Below, piece after piece: positions 33,829-46,011 of a stretch of DNA of 64,000 nt. This stretch comes from Ulva prolifera (Eukaryota; Chlorophyta; Ulvophyceae; Ulvales; Ulvaceae): positions 10,277,836 to 10,341,835 of the forward strand of contig CM041198.1 in NCBI GenBank assembly GCA_023078555.1. The letters are read 5' to 3'. The notes beneath the pieces were generated by a model, which saw nothing but the letters and a program-made list of their open reading frames with translations, was not told the origin of the DNA and made no database searches. Each line of letters starts with the position of its first letter. The stretch's first letter is position 1. A program made the translations under genes and the position numbers.

Positions 33829-36800
33829 GCAAGCAGTGTCGTGGTGACCCTCCTTGAGTGGCTTCCCTCAAAGGCACAAGGCCGTTGGTGTGCGAACTGC
33901 CCCCAGCGCAAACACATTGCGGCCAAAGATGTTTGTGTTGTAGAAATGCTCTTTGAATTTCATAAACTGGATGTGTTCAAGCCATGGAACTTCATTGTAG
34001 ATAGTGGCTCGGATATGCATATTGTCGGCAAGCTAGAAATCATTATATGGTCCGTGCCAAAAGGCTGTCAATCCCGCGGGACCACGAAAGCATCCCATTA
34101 TGGGCAGGGGAACCATTTTGGTGAACTTGGGCACTTATGTGGATGTGCATGGGAACAATCATCCTCTGGATGTGGAAATGCCCGTTGTGTACTATGCTTT
34201 TGAGTGTCCGTACAACATATTGAGCATTGTAGGTCTTCGTCATGAGCAAATGTACTTGGACACCAGTAGGAGTGTGTTGGATGTCCCCGGGGTCAGGGAT
34301 ACATCTACTAGTCACAAGGAAGCGTCCAAGTACCCGGAGCTTGATGAGGATTACCGTGTCTGTGTATTGGAATGAAGCCCGTTCTAGAGGCCCATCCTAT
34401 CAATAGGGGGGTGGTCTGGTTCAACCAGAGCAGCCAAACTTATCTTGTGGAAGATCCGAAGCAGTGGTGTCATGTGGCTGTTGTGGCAATTGATCTCGAG
34501 CTGCCCAATGATGGGGTAGCCGAGGTCCCACACGATGCATACTTGCTGGAGCCTGCGTTCTTAGCGCACTTGCCTTTTCATCAGTCAAACTGGGTCTTGA
34601 AACGGATGAAGGCCAATGACCCGTCATATTGGTGATTGAATTTGAAAGTTGGTGAAGCGATGGGAAATCGTTGCCATGGGTGCAAGATTGGCAACGTGTC
34701 TACGGGGAATTTTTTAGCCAACGATCGTGAGCGCGTGAGCTAGGCGGAATACCCTGGCGAGCAACTATATGCTGATGTGGCCAATCCCATCACTCCAAGT
34801 GGGATCGGCGGTGTGAAATATATTTTGTTTGTGATGTGTGCCTTCACTAGGTATACTTTTGTTGTGGGTCTGCACAAAAAGAGTGAGGTCGCGGTCATGA
34901 TCTCTTACATTATAGAGCGCAGCAAGGATGATGTGATGAGGCAAGGTGAACCGGGTGTGCGCATCCGTCACACCGACAACGGGGGGGAATTTATCGTCGA
35001 GGCCTTAAATCTGTACCTCCAGCGTCGTGGCATCACTCACCAGACAACCCTTACATCTCATCACCGGGCAAACGGCATGATCGAGCGAAGGATCGGTATT
35101 ACCTTCGTGGCAGTCCGAGTTGTGCTGCTTGTGAGCAGCCTCCCTTTGTTCCTGTGGATCGAATGCTTCGCCAGTGTCATTCATGGTAACAATCTCACGC
35201 TGTGCTCGGTGTTGTCCCATGACAGATTGCCAAAGCTCATGAAATCTCGTAAAGCCACTCGCGTTGCCAATACGTCTGCGGATGTTCGGGCGGCCGAGAA
35301 GGCTAACAAGCGCATGAAACAGGCAGAACGTGATAAGTTGGAGGAGGAGAAGCATAAGTGGGAATTGATTGCGATGACTTCGGGTTGACAATTTTCTGTT
35401 GAAATCGTCTGCCACTATTATTCCCTTTATGTTCGTCTTCAGGGACACCAATGTGGAGGTGTTCCATGACTTAATGCAGAAGCGATTGTGGGGGGTTGAG
35501 GTATTGCATACCCTAGAGATGACAAGCTGCGGAAATTGTCTGCGTGGGGTCATGTTGCATATTGGGTTGGGGCTAGGCTAGGCGATCTGGGTTGGGGCTA
35601 GGCTAGACGATCCCGGCTTAGGCTAGGCGATCACCTCATCGTTCCTTGGGGTAGGATTATGGTGGTGCAACGGATTATGTGCACCACGGATCACATAATC
35701 CGCCACACACGCAAGTACAATGCGTCTGTTGTGATAGACAAGAGGGAGCTTGTGGAGGTTGCGAACTCCTACATGGGTTACCTTCGAAAGGGATAAGGAG
35801 GGCGTCTAGGTGACTGACGCCGACGTTCCTCCCTTCGTTGATGACGCCACACATGATGGGGGAGTGTTGCGTCGTCTGCGTTGATACACCCCTAGAGCAC
35901 GGAACAGTCCCATTGACGGACATGACCTTCCGGTACGGGGTGGAGCCATATGCTAATGCATTCTCCTCGCGGCTAGGTCCCTCTGCAGAGGTGATTCGGC
36001 GTGACCTTGCTGGGGACACACCGGAGATGGCCTGGTATGCTTCGCATCGCTTGCGAGCTATTGCGCGTGCCAGTGCACACCCTCACATTGCCGTTCCTCC
36101 GCGTGGGACCGGTCAGGTGAACCAGTCGCAAGCCATAACTTGCCACACCAACGAGTACAAGGTCACTTGTGGTGCACATATCCACGACCCTGGCTAGGAG
36201 GCTTCCCAAGTCGTGCCTTTAACACCGTCCAATTCGTCCGGTGACGAAATGGACAACGATGATGATGACGATAACGGTGACGGTGACGGTGACGGCGATG
36301 ATGACGAAATGGACTACACAATCGGCAACGATGAGACGGCTGCGGCCCATCAGAATCGTGAGGCTTAGCAGGTTCCCTCTAGGAGTAATTCGGTCGCGGC
36401 CTCAACGTTCAACGCGGCAGCAGTAGCTAAGCCCTTACGAGGCGTTGGGGGGTTGACACACACCTGGGAGGACGAGCCTTACGAGATTGAGGTGGAGTCC
36501 GCGTCCGAATTAGGGGGAGAGATCCGGGCTGTCCCCTCTGCCATTGTAGGGATTGACCCACGTGAAGAGCTATTCCAGCTGCTTTGCCCCTTATCGAAAT
36601 CACTCCTCTTGTTTGCAGACGCCTCTTTCCATTGGTTGTGAATATAGTTGTTGTGCATGAGCCTGCGAGCTCGGACTCTGCCAGCATTGAAACATTGGTT
36701 GTAGCTGCCATTAAGTGTTCATACGCAGCCCGGACACATTACACATAGCGTGTCCGGTGCAGGCCGGAAGCATCGTCATGTGGACTTTGGTGAGCAGCAT

Positions 36801-37516
36801 AGTGCTTGGCGTCGTGGGTCGCTCCGAGCAGTTGCCGTCAGGAAGCAGAAGCCCTCTGACCCTGATTGCCTTCTATGAAGGGTGGACTTGCGGGTCCGGA
36901 CCGGGATGCTTGGTTTCGTACCATGTAGGAGGAGGTAGATGCACCGGGTGAGCACGGAACTTTCGAGTTGTGCTATGTGCCTGCGGGCAAACGGGCTTTC
37001 TCAGGCAAATGGGTGCGTAAGATTAAGCGTGGGCTGTCACAATGCATGAGCCTGCGGGCATCAGTGTGGTGACAGGTGCACCCATGCACGGACGATTTGC
37101 GGATCCGGTGCAGGGGTAAGCCGCCAGCCGGGATTATCTCGATGTAGTGAGGGAGATCGTGCGAGGGTTTCCCGCCGTAACCTTGAGTGTTCAGTGTGCA
37201 TATAAGGACGTGCACACTGAGATCTGTAACCATTTCTCTTCACTGTCTCACAGTACTAGCACTCTCCTTTCCAGTGTTTCCTCGGTTCTACCTCTGTGCG
37301 CAGAAGGTATGGAACACTGGCCTCCTGACCTGACCTGACGTAAGACTGCGCGTCTGATCTGACCGAATGAAGAATTTCTGACATAGGCCTGCGAGTGAGA
37401 TTCAACGCTACAAGCCACGTTCTGTAGCTCGTGGCTTCTCTTAAGTAGAAGGGGTCGACTTCTTTGAGAATTGGTCTCTAGTAAGCAGTTATGCGACAAT
37501 GTGTGTGTTGCTGTCC
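33829..37516 (+). pseudogene. Decayed Copia gag-pol copy (copia-2 family) with many stops
   Basis: Broken frames match the copia-2 protein in order. They are a protease strand with NFIVDSGSDMHIV (about 33985), GLRHEQMYLDTSRSVLDVPG (34230), HGCKIG zinc-type residues (34675), integrase core GGVKYILFVMCAFTRYTF and HTDNGGEF (34800-34990), NGMIERR (35070), a variable linker, and RT start LCYVPAGKRAFSGKWVRKIK (about 36970-37030). The RT is split by a solo LTR at 37035-37383 and resumes to about 37510 (FFENWSLVSSYATM). Numerous stops and frameshifts make it non-functional. Sequence just before the solo TRIM LTR (33430-33530) may be its gag. Confidence 0.85.
37035..37383 (+). repeat. Solo LTR of copia-2 family inserted in the decayed Copia RT
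   Basis: Runs TGTCACAATGC to ATTTCTGACA in forward orientation, flanked by TGGGC (37030-37034) and TAGGC (37384-37388), a target duplication with one later substitution. Confidence 0.9.
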
Positions 37517-38149
37517 ATCTCTCACCGGCGAATCTGGCAGAGTAGATGAGGTGAGTGTCTGCGACATGGAGATACAACATCAACCCAGCTCTGCCGCGGC
37601 GGGATTAGCTGGCCCGCCACGAGGGGCCATGGGAGATATTGGGGGACCCATCCCCAGGGCTTCAAGCGAACGGGCTACGGCTCGCAACTTGGAGCATGGG
37701 ATGGACTACATGCGCAAGCATCAGGGTGGATTTATTTTCAAGGGAGAGGTAAGTCCGGCCCCAAACTCACATGTCGCTAGGGAGTCTATGCATCCCGCTA
37801 AAGAAGTGAGTTGTGATTTGCATGACACTGTTGCCGATGCCCAAGGGCAGGAAGCGCAGTCGGCCCCAGTTAGACACAAATGGAACCCGCTTGTACGCAA
37901 GCGCTTGATTCCACATGCAGATGTTGCTGTCGTAGAAGCTAGTGTTGATATAGAGCATAGCACAGTGAGTGAGCAGATAGTAGCACCAAAGGAAGCCGAC
38001 ACATAAGGCATGTTGGCTATGGCTGACAGTGCAATGACTGATGCAGAGGTGACCAAGCATGGGGAGCTTGATGGCGGTAAGTCAGCCCGGCGACGTTATC
38101 CCGTCGGGTTGCAGCCATTAAGAAGAGGAAGCCTTTTGATCCTGATAGC
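37517..38149 (+). mobile_element. Fragment of copia-1 linker region joined to the decayed Copia copy
   Basis: Closely matches copia-1 at about 57610-58290 (GRVDEVSVCDMEIQHQPSS, then VRHKWNPLVRKRLIPHADVA, then the KKRKPFDPDSPPW region). It lacks a 33-bp tandem duplication present at 57890-57950. It starts abruptly inside the RT of the neighbouring element and ends abruptly at about 38150. Confidence 0.8.
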
Positions 38150-38747
38150 CCGCCTTGGATACATGCCACCTGAAATGCATGACGCGCAAGTCTGTGCATG
38201 GGTATGGTGGCCACGGGCCCAACCCGTTTTATGTTAGGTTAGTATGCATGAGCATACTTGGGGCGCTCCGTGAGCGGCTCGCCCCGGGCCATTGTCGTTG
38301 GGCCACGGTAGACATGCACAAATGGTCGCATATTGCCGTATGCGTCTAAGTCTGAAGTAACCTTTCTCTTACATCTTCCATAGGTTCCTGCACTGTCTTG
38401 CATCCAGTGCAATATACTCCCTGATATGTGTAGTGACCTTTCGTACGACCTGGCGGCTCTCCAGATATAAGCTCTACAAAATCCTAATGTACACATAATG
38501 AGTTCTCGTTTATAACACTAAGATTGCGCGTTTGACCTGCATAAGATAGTGTTTTGGACAGTAGCCACTAGAAATCGATAGGAGGATCGTTGATGCATGT
38601 CCCCGGGGCAAGAACATCGCAATCATGGCGGGAGACCGCGAGCAGCCACCCGAACGGCCTAGCGAAAGTGCCGGCCCCTATCAGCATATTTTGTATAGGT
38701 GGACATACTTGCCATCCTCACACGCTGCATAGTGATTGCAAGAAACT
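38150..38747. other. No gene seen
   Basis: About 600 bp after the Copia fragment; only short ORFs and no repeat boundary that I can define. Confidence 0.35.
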
Positions 38748-39538
38748 TGTTGTAATGGCAAAGTCTGTCTGCTCAGAGGCACACATATTCGTGACATGCA
38801 GGCACCAATTGTGGATACATGTGTACGGATCTCAGGCTAGTGCTCTGCTGACATGTACCAGCCAAAAGTATACAAAAGAATACCTCACAGTGCCAGCATG
38901 TACCACGTCACAACTTTGCACATGAGCTGCATGCATACAACTACATGTGCATAAATAAAATTCCACATGTCTAAAAAGTGCCACCGGCATTCATCAGCAT
39001 GTATAATCTCACATACCAATCCCAAGTATCATGCCACATTATGCCACAGCCTTTTGGCAGTGCGAAGTGCTAGCACAGTATGTGACATGTCATGCATACG
39101 GCACATGCATACCCTTGGACGGCGCTTGCGCACGCCAAGGTGCAACGTATGCCACCCGGTCTACGTATGCGTCTCCATACAACACGACCTTGTTGCATTG
39201 GTTTGACAGAAGATGATACATGCCAAATCCCAATGCCCTCAGAAGATCGCCAGATCTTGCGGGATGCTGCACCCTGATCCGTACAAAGACCAACGAGCAG
39301 CGCGACTCCGCACTTCCACAGAGCTATCAGTAGCGAGGACATCACACAACAGGGATGGGCCTTGGCACATATATTCCAAGTGTTTTGTTGTGATCGACAC
39401 AATTACCTTTGGTCGATTGGGGCGCTTCTGTTCTAGTCATTCCACTGTGTACTGCATTGTTACCCCTGCCTTTCTCTCCTGTCGTTTCTGTACGCTCGCT
39501 AGGGTGCCCAGCTCCTTGCGCTACCCGACCAGTCAACA
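38748..39538. repeat. Solo LTR of the 792-bp family (copy 2)
   Basis: Aligns end to end with 19229-20020 (TGTTGTAATGG to AGTCAACA) with scattered differences. The flanks do not form a clear 5-bp duplication, unlike copy 1, so this copy may have recombined or decayed. Confidence 0.8.
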
Positions 39539-39581
39539 CTTGTCCACCGACTTGTTGCTTGTACATGGCCACGGCGAAAGC

Positions 39582-40124
39582 TACCGTAGTAAATGTTAAG
39601 GTTCGTCAGAGTCTGTCCCCAAAATCGAAAGTGTTACGGGATTTAGTGGGTTGTCCCGTCTTGTGGCCACAGTAAAGCGAATTGGAAAAATATGATAAAT
39701 GTGTGTCATGGGCTTCTCGTCGCTGTCGCGATGGATAGAAAAACAATGAATGTGTATAGTTGTCCCGTCCTGCCGGTGATACAATACAATGACGGTACAT
39801 GGACTGTCCTATGCCCTATCCTAGGTGGCTCAACGACGTCGACGTCGTGCAATTGTCACGTCGACAAAGCTTTCGCTCATAGCGTCGACTCGAAATTGCT
39901 GTCAAATCAGATGATCAGGCAATGATGTCATGATGTTGACGAGGGTCGAAAGTATATAATGTGGGTGTCCCGACCTTCACACCATTAATTTGACGAGTCA
40001 CGATAATATTAAAATGCATGTTTGTCCCTTTAGCCACGACAACAACGGCTCCAAAAACAATGAAAATGGTTTTCGTGTCTCGTCCCCGCAGATCTCACAA
40101 CGAACCTCCGCATTTACTACGGTA
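39582..40124. mobile_element. TIR element family A, copy A4 (internally deleted, MITE-like)
   Basis: The left end CCGTAGTAAATGTTAAGGTT and the right end, reverse complemented, CCGTAGTAAATGCGGAGGTT are inverted repeats with TA at both edges. At 543 bp it retains family sequence such as CTTCTCGTCGCTGTCGCGAT and the GCTCATAGCG start region of the small ORF, but the ORF body is lost. Confidence 0.88.
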
Positions 40125-40530
40125 TGCATCGTTTCGTCTCACCATTGCCAAACTCACGCATAACACGCACACGGTTGGCGGCAGCTTGATAAGTCAGCCG
40201 AGTAGAGGGAGCACGCTAGCTGAGAAACCTAGGCCCATTCAGAAACTGCGCGCAGTAAACACCGTTGCCACTGGTATCATTTCTGCACGCGCCTAATGGC
40301 ACGAAGAGATGCATCTTCTTTTGCCTTGATCTCCATGGTGTAAGGTCGGCGGATATACTCGGTCTTAGTCCGAGTGGGGGCCACCACTAAGTGGCCAAAA
40401 GGAGCCACGCCGTACGGGACGTCAGCTGCCCATGCGGTGGCTACGGGGGTCGGACGGCCATCGGACACAGAAGATACGTGTTCCCCTAGCCAACATGCAT
40501 AGCATCCTGGCCCCGACGGCCATTGCACCA
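40125..40530 (-). other. Spacer between two family A elements with one open minus-strand frame
   Basis: A minus-strand frame at 40277-40531 reads WPSGPGCYACWLGEHVSS and later RRPYTMEIKAKEDASLRAIR. It looks protein-like but I do not recognise it; it may be an exon of an undescribed element or gene. Confidence 0.25.
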
Positions 40531-41315
40531 TGCCGTATATAATGTAAAGAGTCGTCCGTGTTTTTGCCTAAATTCGTGAGAACGACGAAATTAATGTTGT
40601 GTCCCATCCCCACGACTACAAAATTGACGAAATTGCAAAAAAAAATCAATTCGCGTATCTCGGGCATCTCGTCGCTGACACGACGACATGCAAAAATAAT
40701 GAATAATGGTAATGTCGCGCCTCAAGAATGCCGGTACATGCAGCGGTACAAAGTGTGTCCTACTGAAGGTGCCACTGCACATGCACCCGCGTTACACATC
40801 CATTAAAGGCCCTGATAATCGGGACTCCTCATCATCGATAGGTGAGTCATTTTCCACCACACCATCACTATCGAGTACAAGCGGACGAAACTCTGCACGT
40901 CGCAGCTGCAAACGCACAACTTGTTTGCGATCTCTCTCTGCCTTTGCAGCAACATGCTCGGCATTGTCAGCATCAAATGACTTAACCAGTACAACTTTTT
41001 GGCACCTTACTAGCTGGCGCGTCGTCTGCTGGCACGTTAATGTTACTGTCAATGGAATTAGATTCGCTCATAGCGGCTATACAAACTCGCTGCTCTAATC
41101 CCCAGGCACATGTGGCTCAATGCATTTGTGACGAGTGCCCGAACAATGAAGTACGTGAGTCCCGACCCGAGCAGCATCATACTGATGAACCCCGCCAAAA
41201 TAAAACCGCATGTCTGTCCCTGCAGCCACAGTAACGACGGCTGAAAATTAAATAAACCCGCGAATTCGTTCTGCCCCAGCAAAACGCACAACAACTCTTC
41301 ACATTTTATACGGTA
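40531..41315. mobile_element. TIR element family A, copy A3
   Basis: The left end CCGTATATAATGTAAAGAGT (flanked by TG, a changed TA) and the right end, reverse complemented, CCGTATAAAATGTGAAGAGT, flanked by TA. Length is about 785 bp, with the small ORF on the minus strand at 40792-41071. Confidence 0.85.
40792..41071 (-). pseudogene. Small conserved ORF of TIR family A (copy A3, frameshifted)
   Basis: Starts MSESNSIDSNINVPADDAPA and SKVPK. After a frame break it continues KSFDADNAEHVAAKAERDRK and ends in an acidic tail (DSPIDDEESRLSGPLMDV-stop). Layout and ends match A1 and A2. Confidence 0.6.
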
Positions 41316-41784
41316 TATTATATGATATATACCATACTAAATTAAACCCATCGATATCGAGGGCAGCGTTATTGTGTACAAAATATATCTGGTGCTTGCC
41401 AATTTGGCCACCGTTATGCGTTATAGGTGTTTTAAAATTTTTGGAGACTCGGCGTAACAGCTGAGCGTTACACATGACGAAGGCGCGTGCGCAGAGCGCG
41501 TGACCTGCTGCACCAGCGGTGCAACGCGGTGACACACGGCACGTGCTTGAAAATCAGCACCGAAGTATATGTAAGGGACATGCTGCAGCTAGAACACATC
41601 AGTTGATGTGTCTTTATGCCAACAATTAGCACAGTGAAACTGCTTTGTCGCCAATCGTGAAGTTTTGTGTCTAGAAAACATGTCGGACACTGACAGCATC
41701 GGAGACGATGCCAACGTAGACGAACAACAGCACGGTGATGATCACTACGATTGCGATGAGTACATCAACTATGATCCATATGTT

Positions 41785-43950
41785 CACTAGTAGCATTGAC
41801 AAATGTGGCGCTGTCGGTGGCTGTGGTGGTGGAGGGTTGTAGCAGGGTGGCGACTTCCACGGAAGCGCGGTTCGCCAAAGCAACTATGTACAGAGGTTGG
41901 CAGAGCTACTCTGATTGTTTTGCCGCTAGCCGGACCTTCTTCTGGTTTGTGTACGAGCCACAGATGTATTTCCCCGACCCGGGTGTTGTAGCGTCACACG
42001 ACGCATTGCCGTGACATGGGACCACGGGCGCGGCGATAGCGTCATGTGAGACATCTCACGCCCAAATTTGGCTGTGCCACGCACTGCGCTATGCATGCTC
42101 TGGAGTCAAGGCCACCGTCCACAACCACTGGGCCACCCTCCATCACCCCAGGCAACTTATCGCAGTGCAATCGTGCGCAAGTGAGAGCACTGACGACCGG
42201 AACTATTTGATGTCAGCAGCAATAGATACTACGCTGAATATATTGTCCCATTGACATTGACTCGCTGTCCTGGAGGCGTTGGCTGTCCGCCAGGTTGACA
42301 CCGCTTCGCGCGTCAGCCCCGCGTCACGTATGTTGACCATTACTGGCCAGCCAAGCATGCATGATGATTGCCACATTGTGGCGATTAGTTTTGCGGAACG
42401 CCGGCACACAGCTGCAGGAATGTTACACGGCCTCGCCGAAGTGAAGCGTTGATCATGTAAGCAGAGTTTGTGATACAAGAGAGCACCAACGGCGTACATA
42501 TCTTTTTTACCATAGGTTCCGTTGAAACGTCGCGAACTTGATCCCTCCTTGCGGCAGCTTTTCGCGTGGGCATGCACAGCTGCATACAGCTTCACACTGC
42601 AGCAAATGATTGAACTGTAATGATGCTGTTGTTTGTCAGCTGTATCCGCTACAAGCGCCAACGTGGGGCTGGCCGAGCGTTCAGTGGCAGATCTGCGCAA
42701 CCAAGCTGCGTTGAAGGTAGCTCTATACACTGCACGGCGAGTCGTTTCATCAGCTCTGTGAGATAGCACTGATATATTTCTCGTTGTTGACGTCTTCCGA
42801 GGCGCATGCCTTGGTCTACGATCGCGAGATGGCTGGTCAGCTGAACTCAGGTGCTGGCCCAGAAACTCAGGCCGACCACCACAACGCATGCAACCACCCA
42901 ATCTCTGTTGCTGTTTTCGATAGCCTTTTCTCTTGCACTGCAATTGTGTCCTCTTGCGACTGATGAGGCAGATGCTGTGGCTGATTCCTCATTATGCCAC
43001 AATACGTTAACGAAGCCTTGTGCCACCTCTATGATGTTGTGTCTTTATACAGGGTCACTGAATTTATGTTACCTATGTACACTTGTGAGGAACCGGTGGA
43101 CAGTGTGATGCGTCGGCTCAGTCCATTTAACACAAAGTCACTTGCACAGTAGCACTGTCTTGCGAAGCAGCCTTGCTGCCTTACTGTACAGCACCAAGCT
43201 ACTGCTCAGGTGCCTCATAGAGGCGTAAACGGGCGTATGTGTTGCCTTGGCAGCTCTGTCACGAAACCATTCAGCATTACCTTTGTAGACATGCTGCACT
43301 GGGATGCGTTCTGAGACCTGATTGCTAACACCACTCCTGTGATGCTGGCAGGGCACTGCTGTGTGCAACCCAGACCTTGCATGTGCTCCACTGTGCTGTG
43401 GCATGCCCCTTCTGTCACACATGGTGTGCAGTCACGTTTGTTGCCCGGTGCCTTTGACGCATTCAGCTGCACAAGGCCTGCACAAGGCCTCGAGATGATC
43501 CAGCTGCAATGATCAGCTCGGACTTCGCAAGGGCACATGCATATGTGATGACGGCGTTCGTAAAGTCGAGGAGGCGAGTGGCAAGGGTGGTCAGTGTGGT
43601 GATGGCGTGTGGCAGCGAGATGAGAACCCGGAACGCGACTGCACCTATCTCGCTGCACACGCGACCCCTGAAGACGAAACTTATGCATTCACCGTCTTAC
43701 TATCTTATCTATCAATACATTGCTATTGCAGAGCAAATGGATCAGTATGCTATGAGTTCGTTCTGCCACATGCCCGCGTGACCGGGATGTGTCGAGGCAC
43801 CGCCGACTGCGTTGTCTGTGTGGAAACATTGCACGGGGGGGTGTCCGAGGGTGGTACGCAGCACGACTGGTGTACCACCCACATGCATATACCCACCACC
43901 CTCCACCACCACGCTCCACGACAGCACCACATTTGTCAATGCTACTAGTG
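41785..43950. mobile_element. Possible 2.2-kb unit bounded by 52-bp inverted repeats
   Basis: 41785-41836 (CACTAGTAGCATTGACAAAT, on to GGTGGTGGAGGG) matches the reverse complement of 43899-43950 with only a few mismatches and no gaps. Between them the minus strand has a 246-codon frame (42203-42943) and others at 43215-43660, including ISLPHAITTLTTLATRLLDF. None is recognised. No clear target duplication was found, so an accidental inverted duplication is possible. Confidence 0.4.
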
Positions 43951-45070
43951 GTTTATGCTGGAATGCATGAGATTGGCGATAGTCTGTGTAGTAGTGAATC
44001 GAGTCTGCCTAGCGACGATGGCCGGCAGAGTCGCGGTGAGCTTGGAAGAACCTTCTTGCGCGAATCCCAAAGCATTCCCACCAGCGACTACCATCAGCAC
44101 TGTAGAATCATTCTGCACGACGCTACATATGCATGCGCTCAGTGCATGCGCTCAGCTCCGCTCACCGTTTGCTCTTGTTGTGACATGCAACGCCCGATAT
44201 AATATAGTATCGATATCTCAAGGTATGCGTGAGTTTACAATGAATTATCGATCTTATCACTCACTTCAATGTTTCTGCGCCTGCCGGAGTTGACCGCAAA
44301 TACTGTGGAGTCGGGGCCTCTTACGGCGTTATCTAGCTAGATAGTATCTATAGATAGTAACTCAGAGCTGCAAATTTCAATTACACGTTACGCAACAGCG
44401 TACAACAGAGGGGAATACTGCAGCGGCGCTATGTCCGGAATCGGGGCAATGCAGCTCGTATTGCTGTTCGACAGTTGTTGCAGTGCTCCTTCTCAATATG
44501 CCACGTATCAAAGCTTCATTGCGCTGTGCAAATGCATGGTTTGACCCTGGTTTGAACGAGTCAACCTTGAGTCTGACTAATCCAATAGTAAGGGGTCAAA
44601 ATCAGTGGAAACCCAAACAAACGTAGCCATGCATAAAGACATAAAGATAAAGACGTACACACTGCACATGTGCGAGAAAACAGGGTTCGTCAAATGGCCT
44701 GATTGAAACGAAGATGCTGCGGGAAAGCAACACGGTGCCAAGGTCGGCTGCTGAGCTTGTCCTAGCCACGGCATTCGCCATGTGTCGCATGTGGTCATGC
44801 CACTGCTACGGTTAGGCTGTGCGTGGAGTGTGACATCCATCTGGTCTGGAAGCCTGAACAATTACTACGTCACTGGAGCTCGCTTACTTCATGTCCGCGC
44901 TTGCCTGCAGGCTTTTGTCTTTGCTTGTTCTTGGCAATTTCAAGCGAGTTCGCCATGAAGAAATCATTGTTCCCATGTGCACTCTGGCGGCCACGTTGAC
45001 CACACTGGTGAATGCTGCTCTGTAAGGGCAACAACTTGCTTCAAGAGAGTTGCTTCAGGAACAGATGAAC
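43951..45070. other. No gene seen
   Basis: About 1.1 kb of short ORFs; nothing recognised. Confidence 0.35.
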
Positions 45071-45184
45071 GAAATATAATACTGAAAACATCTGGGATAC
45101 ACCATGTATCCCATATCTTGTGTACCATGTATCATATCATATGTGATACATGGTGTTTCCCAGATGTTTTCAATATTATGTTTC
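45071..45184. repeat. Long imperfect hairpin (40-bp arms, 34-nt loop)
   Basis: Left arm 45071-45110 pairs with right arm 45145-45184 with about 3 mismatches in 40. The loop region and inner right arm can also pair as a shorter perfect hairpin (CCATGTATCA ... TGATACATGG, 45125-45153). It could be a foldback MITE or a small-RNA precursor. Confidence 0.7.
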
Positions 45185-45342
45185 ATGCCACGCCTCCTTC
45201 AGAAACTCATACATGGTACTTAACATGGCTTCGGTGAGGGTGAACATGGCTAGCGCTAGGAAGGGGTCCTGGCGCTTACCCTTACAACATTCTCGATGCA
45301 CTCCTGGAGCTCTGCAGACCAAAGTGTTGTGGATCAACCCCC

Positions 45343-45343
<1 letters not shown>

Positions 45344-45377
<34 letters not shown>
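45344..45377. repeat. Homopolymer tract of 34 C
   Basis: Uninterrupted C run; G-rich on the opposite strand. Confidence 0.95.
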
Positions 45378-46011
45378 ATTATGCCTGTGGGACTAACAAT
45401 CATGTAGTCGTGAATACAACTGCGCTGGTTTGGGTTCCTGGTCCTCCACAAATCACCTGCCCAGTGTACCAGACCGCCATGTGGTGCTCTGGCAGCTCTG
45501 GAGTGCCTCTCACATTCAACAGATCACAGATCTCTCTCACAGTTCAGGGCGAGCACCCCTCACAGCCTAGTGAAATCCCTCTCACTGCGTATTTGTAAAA
45601 ACACGCAGTCCTCACATAACGCATTGAAGCGCAAGGGGTCTTAGTACAAATTCATGATCCTGCATTGTGATGTTCGGCTTCGTTGCGAGTCAGCTATCTC
45701 AGAGATAGCTGCACTTGTGGACATGAGCTTCATCCACCGCTTCGATGACACGCCATACAGACAGCGTTGCGAAGTTGATGCGCCTCCTGGTACATGGTGT
45801 GCCATCTAGTTCCGACGACACGGTTGTTCCGTGTTCAGAGTGTACACTCCCTTGTTTGGTAGACGGAAGTTCGTTATCTATGTTTTGGCACTAGTGCAGG
45901 CGAAATCTGCAGTCCCAAAGGCAATTAGGGGAACATAGCATCCATTTTTCTTGGCTAAGTTGAGTCCCGTATCTGCGCGAGATCTATGTATCGCTCGAAG
46001 TGGTCCGAACA

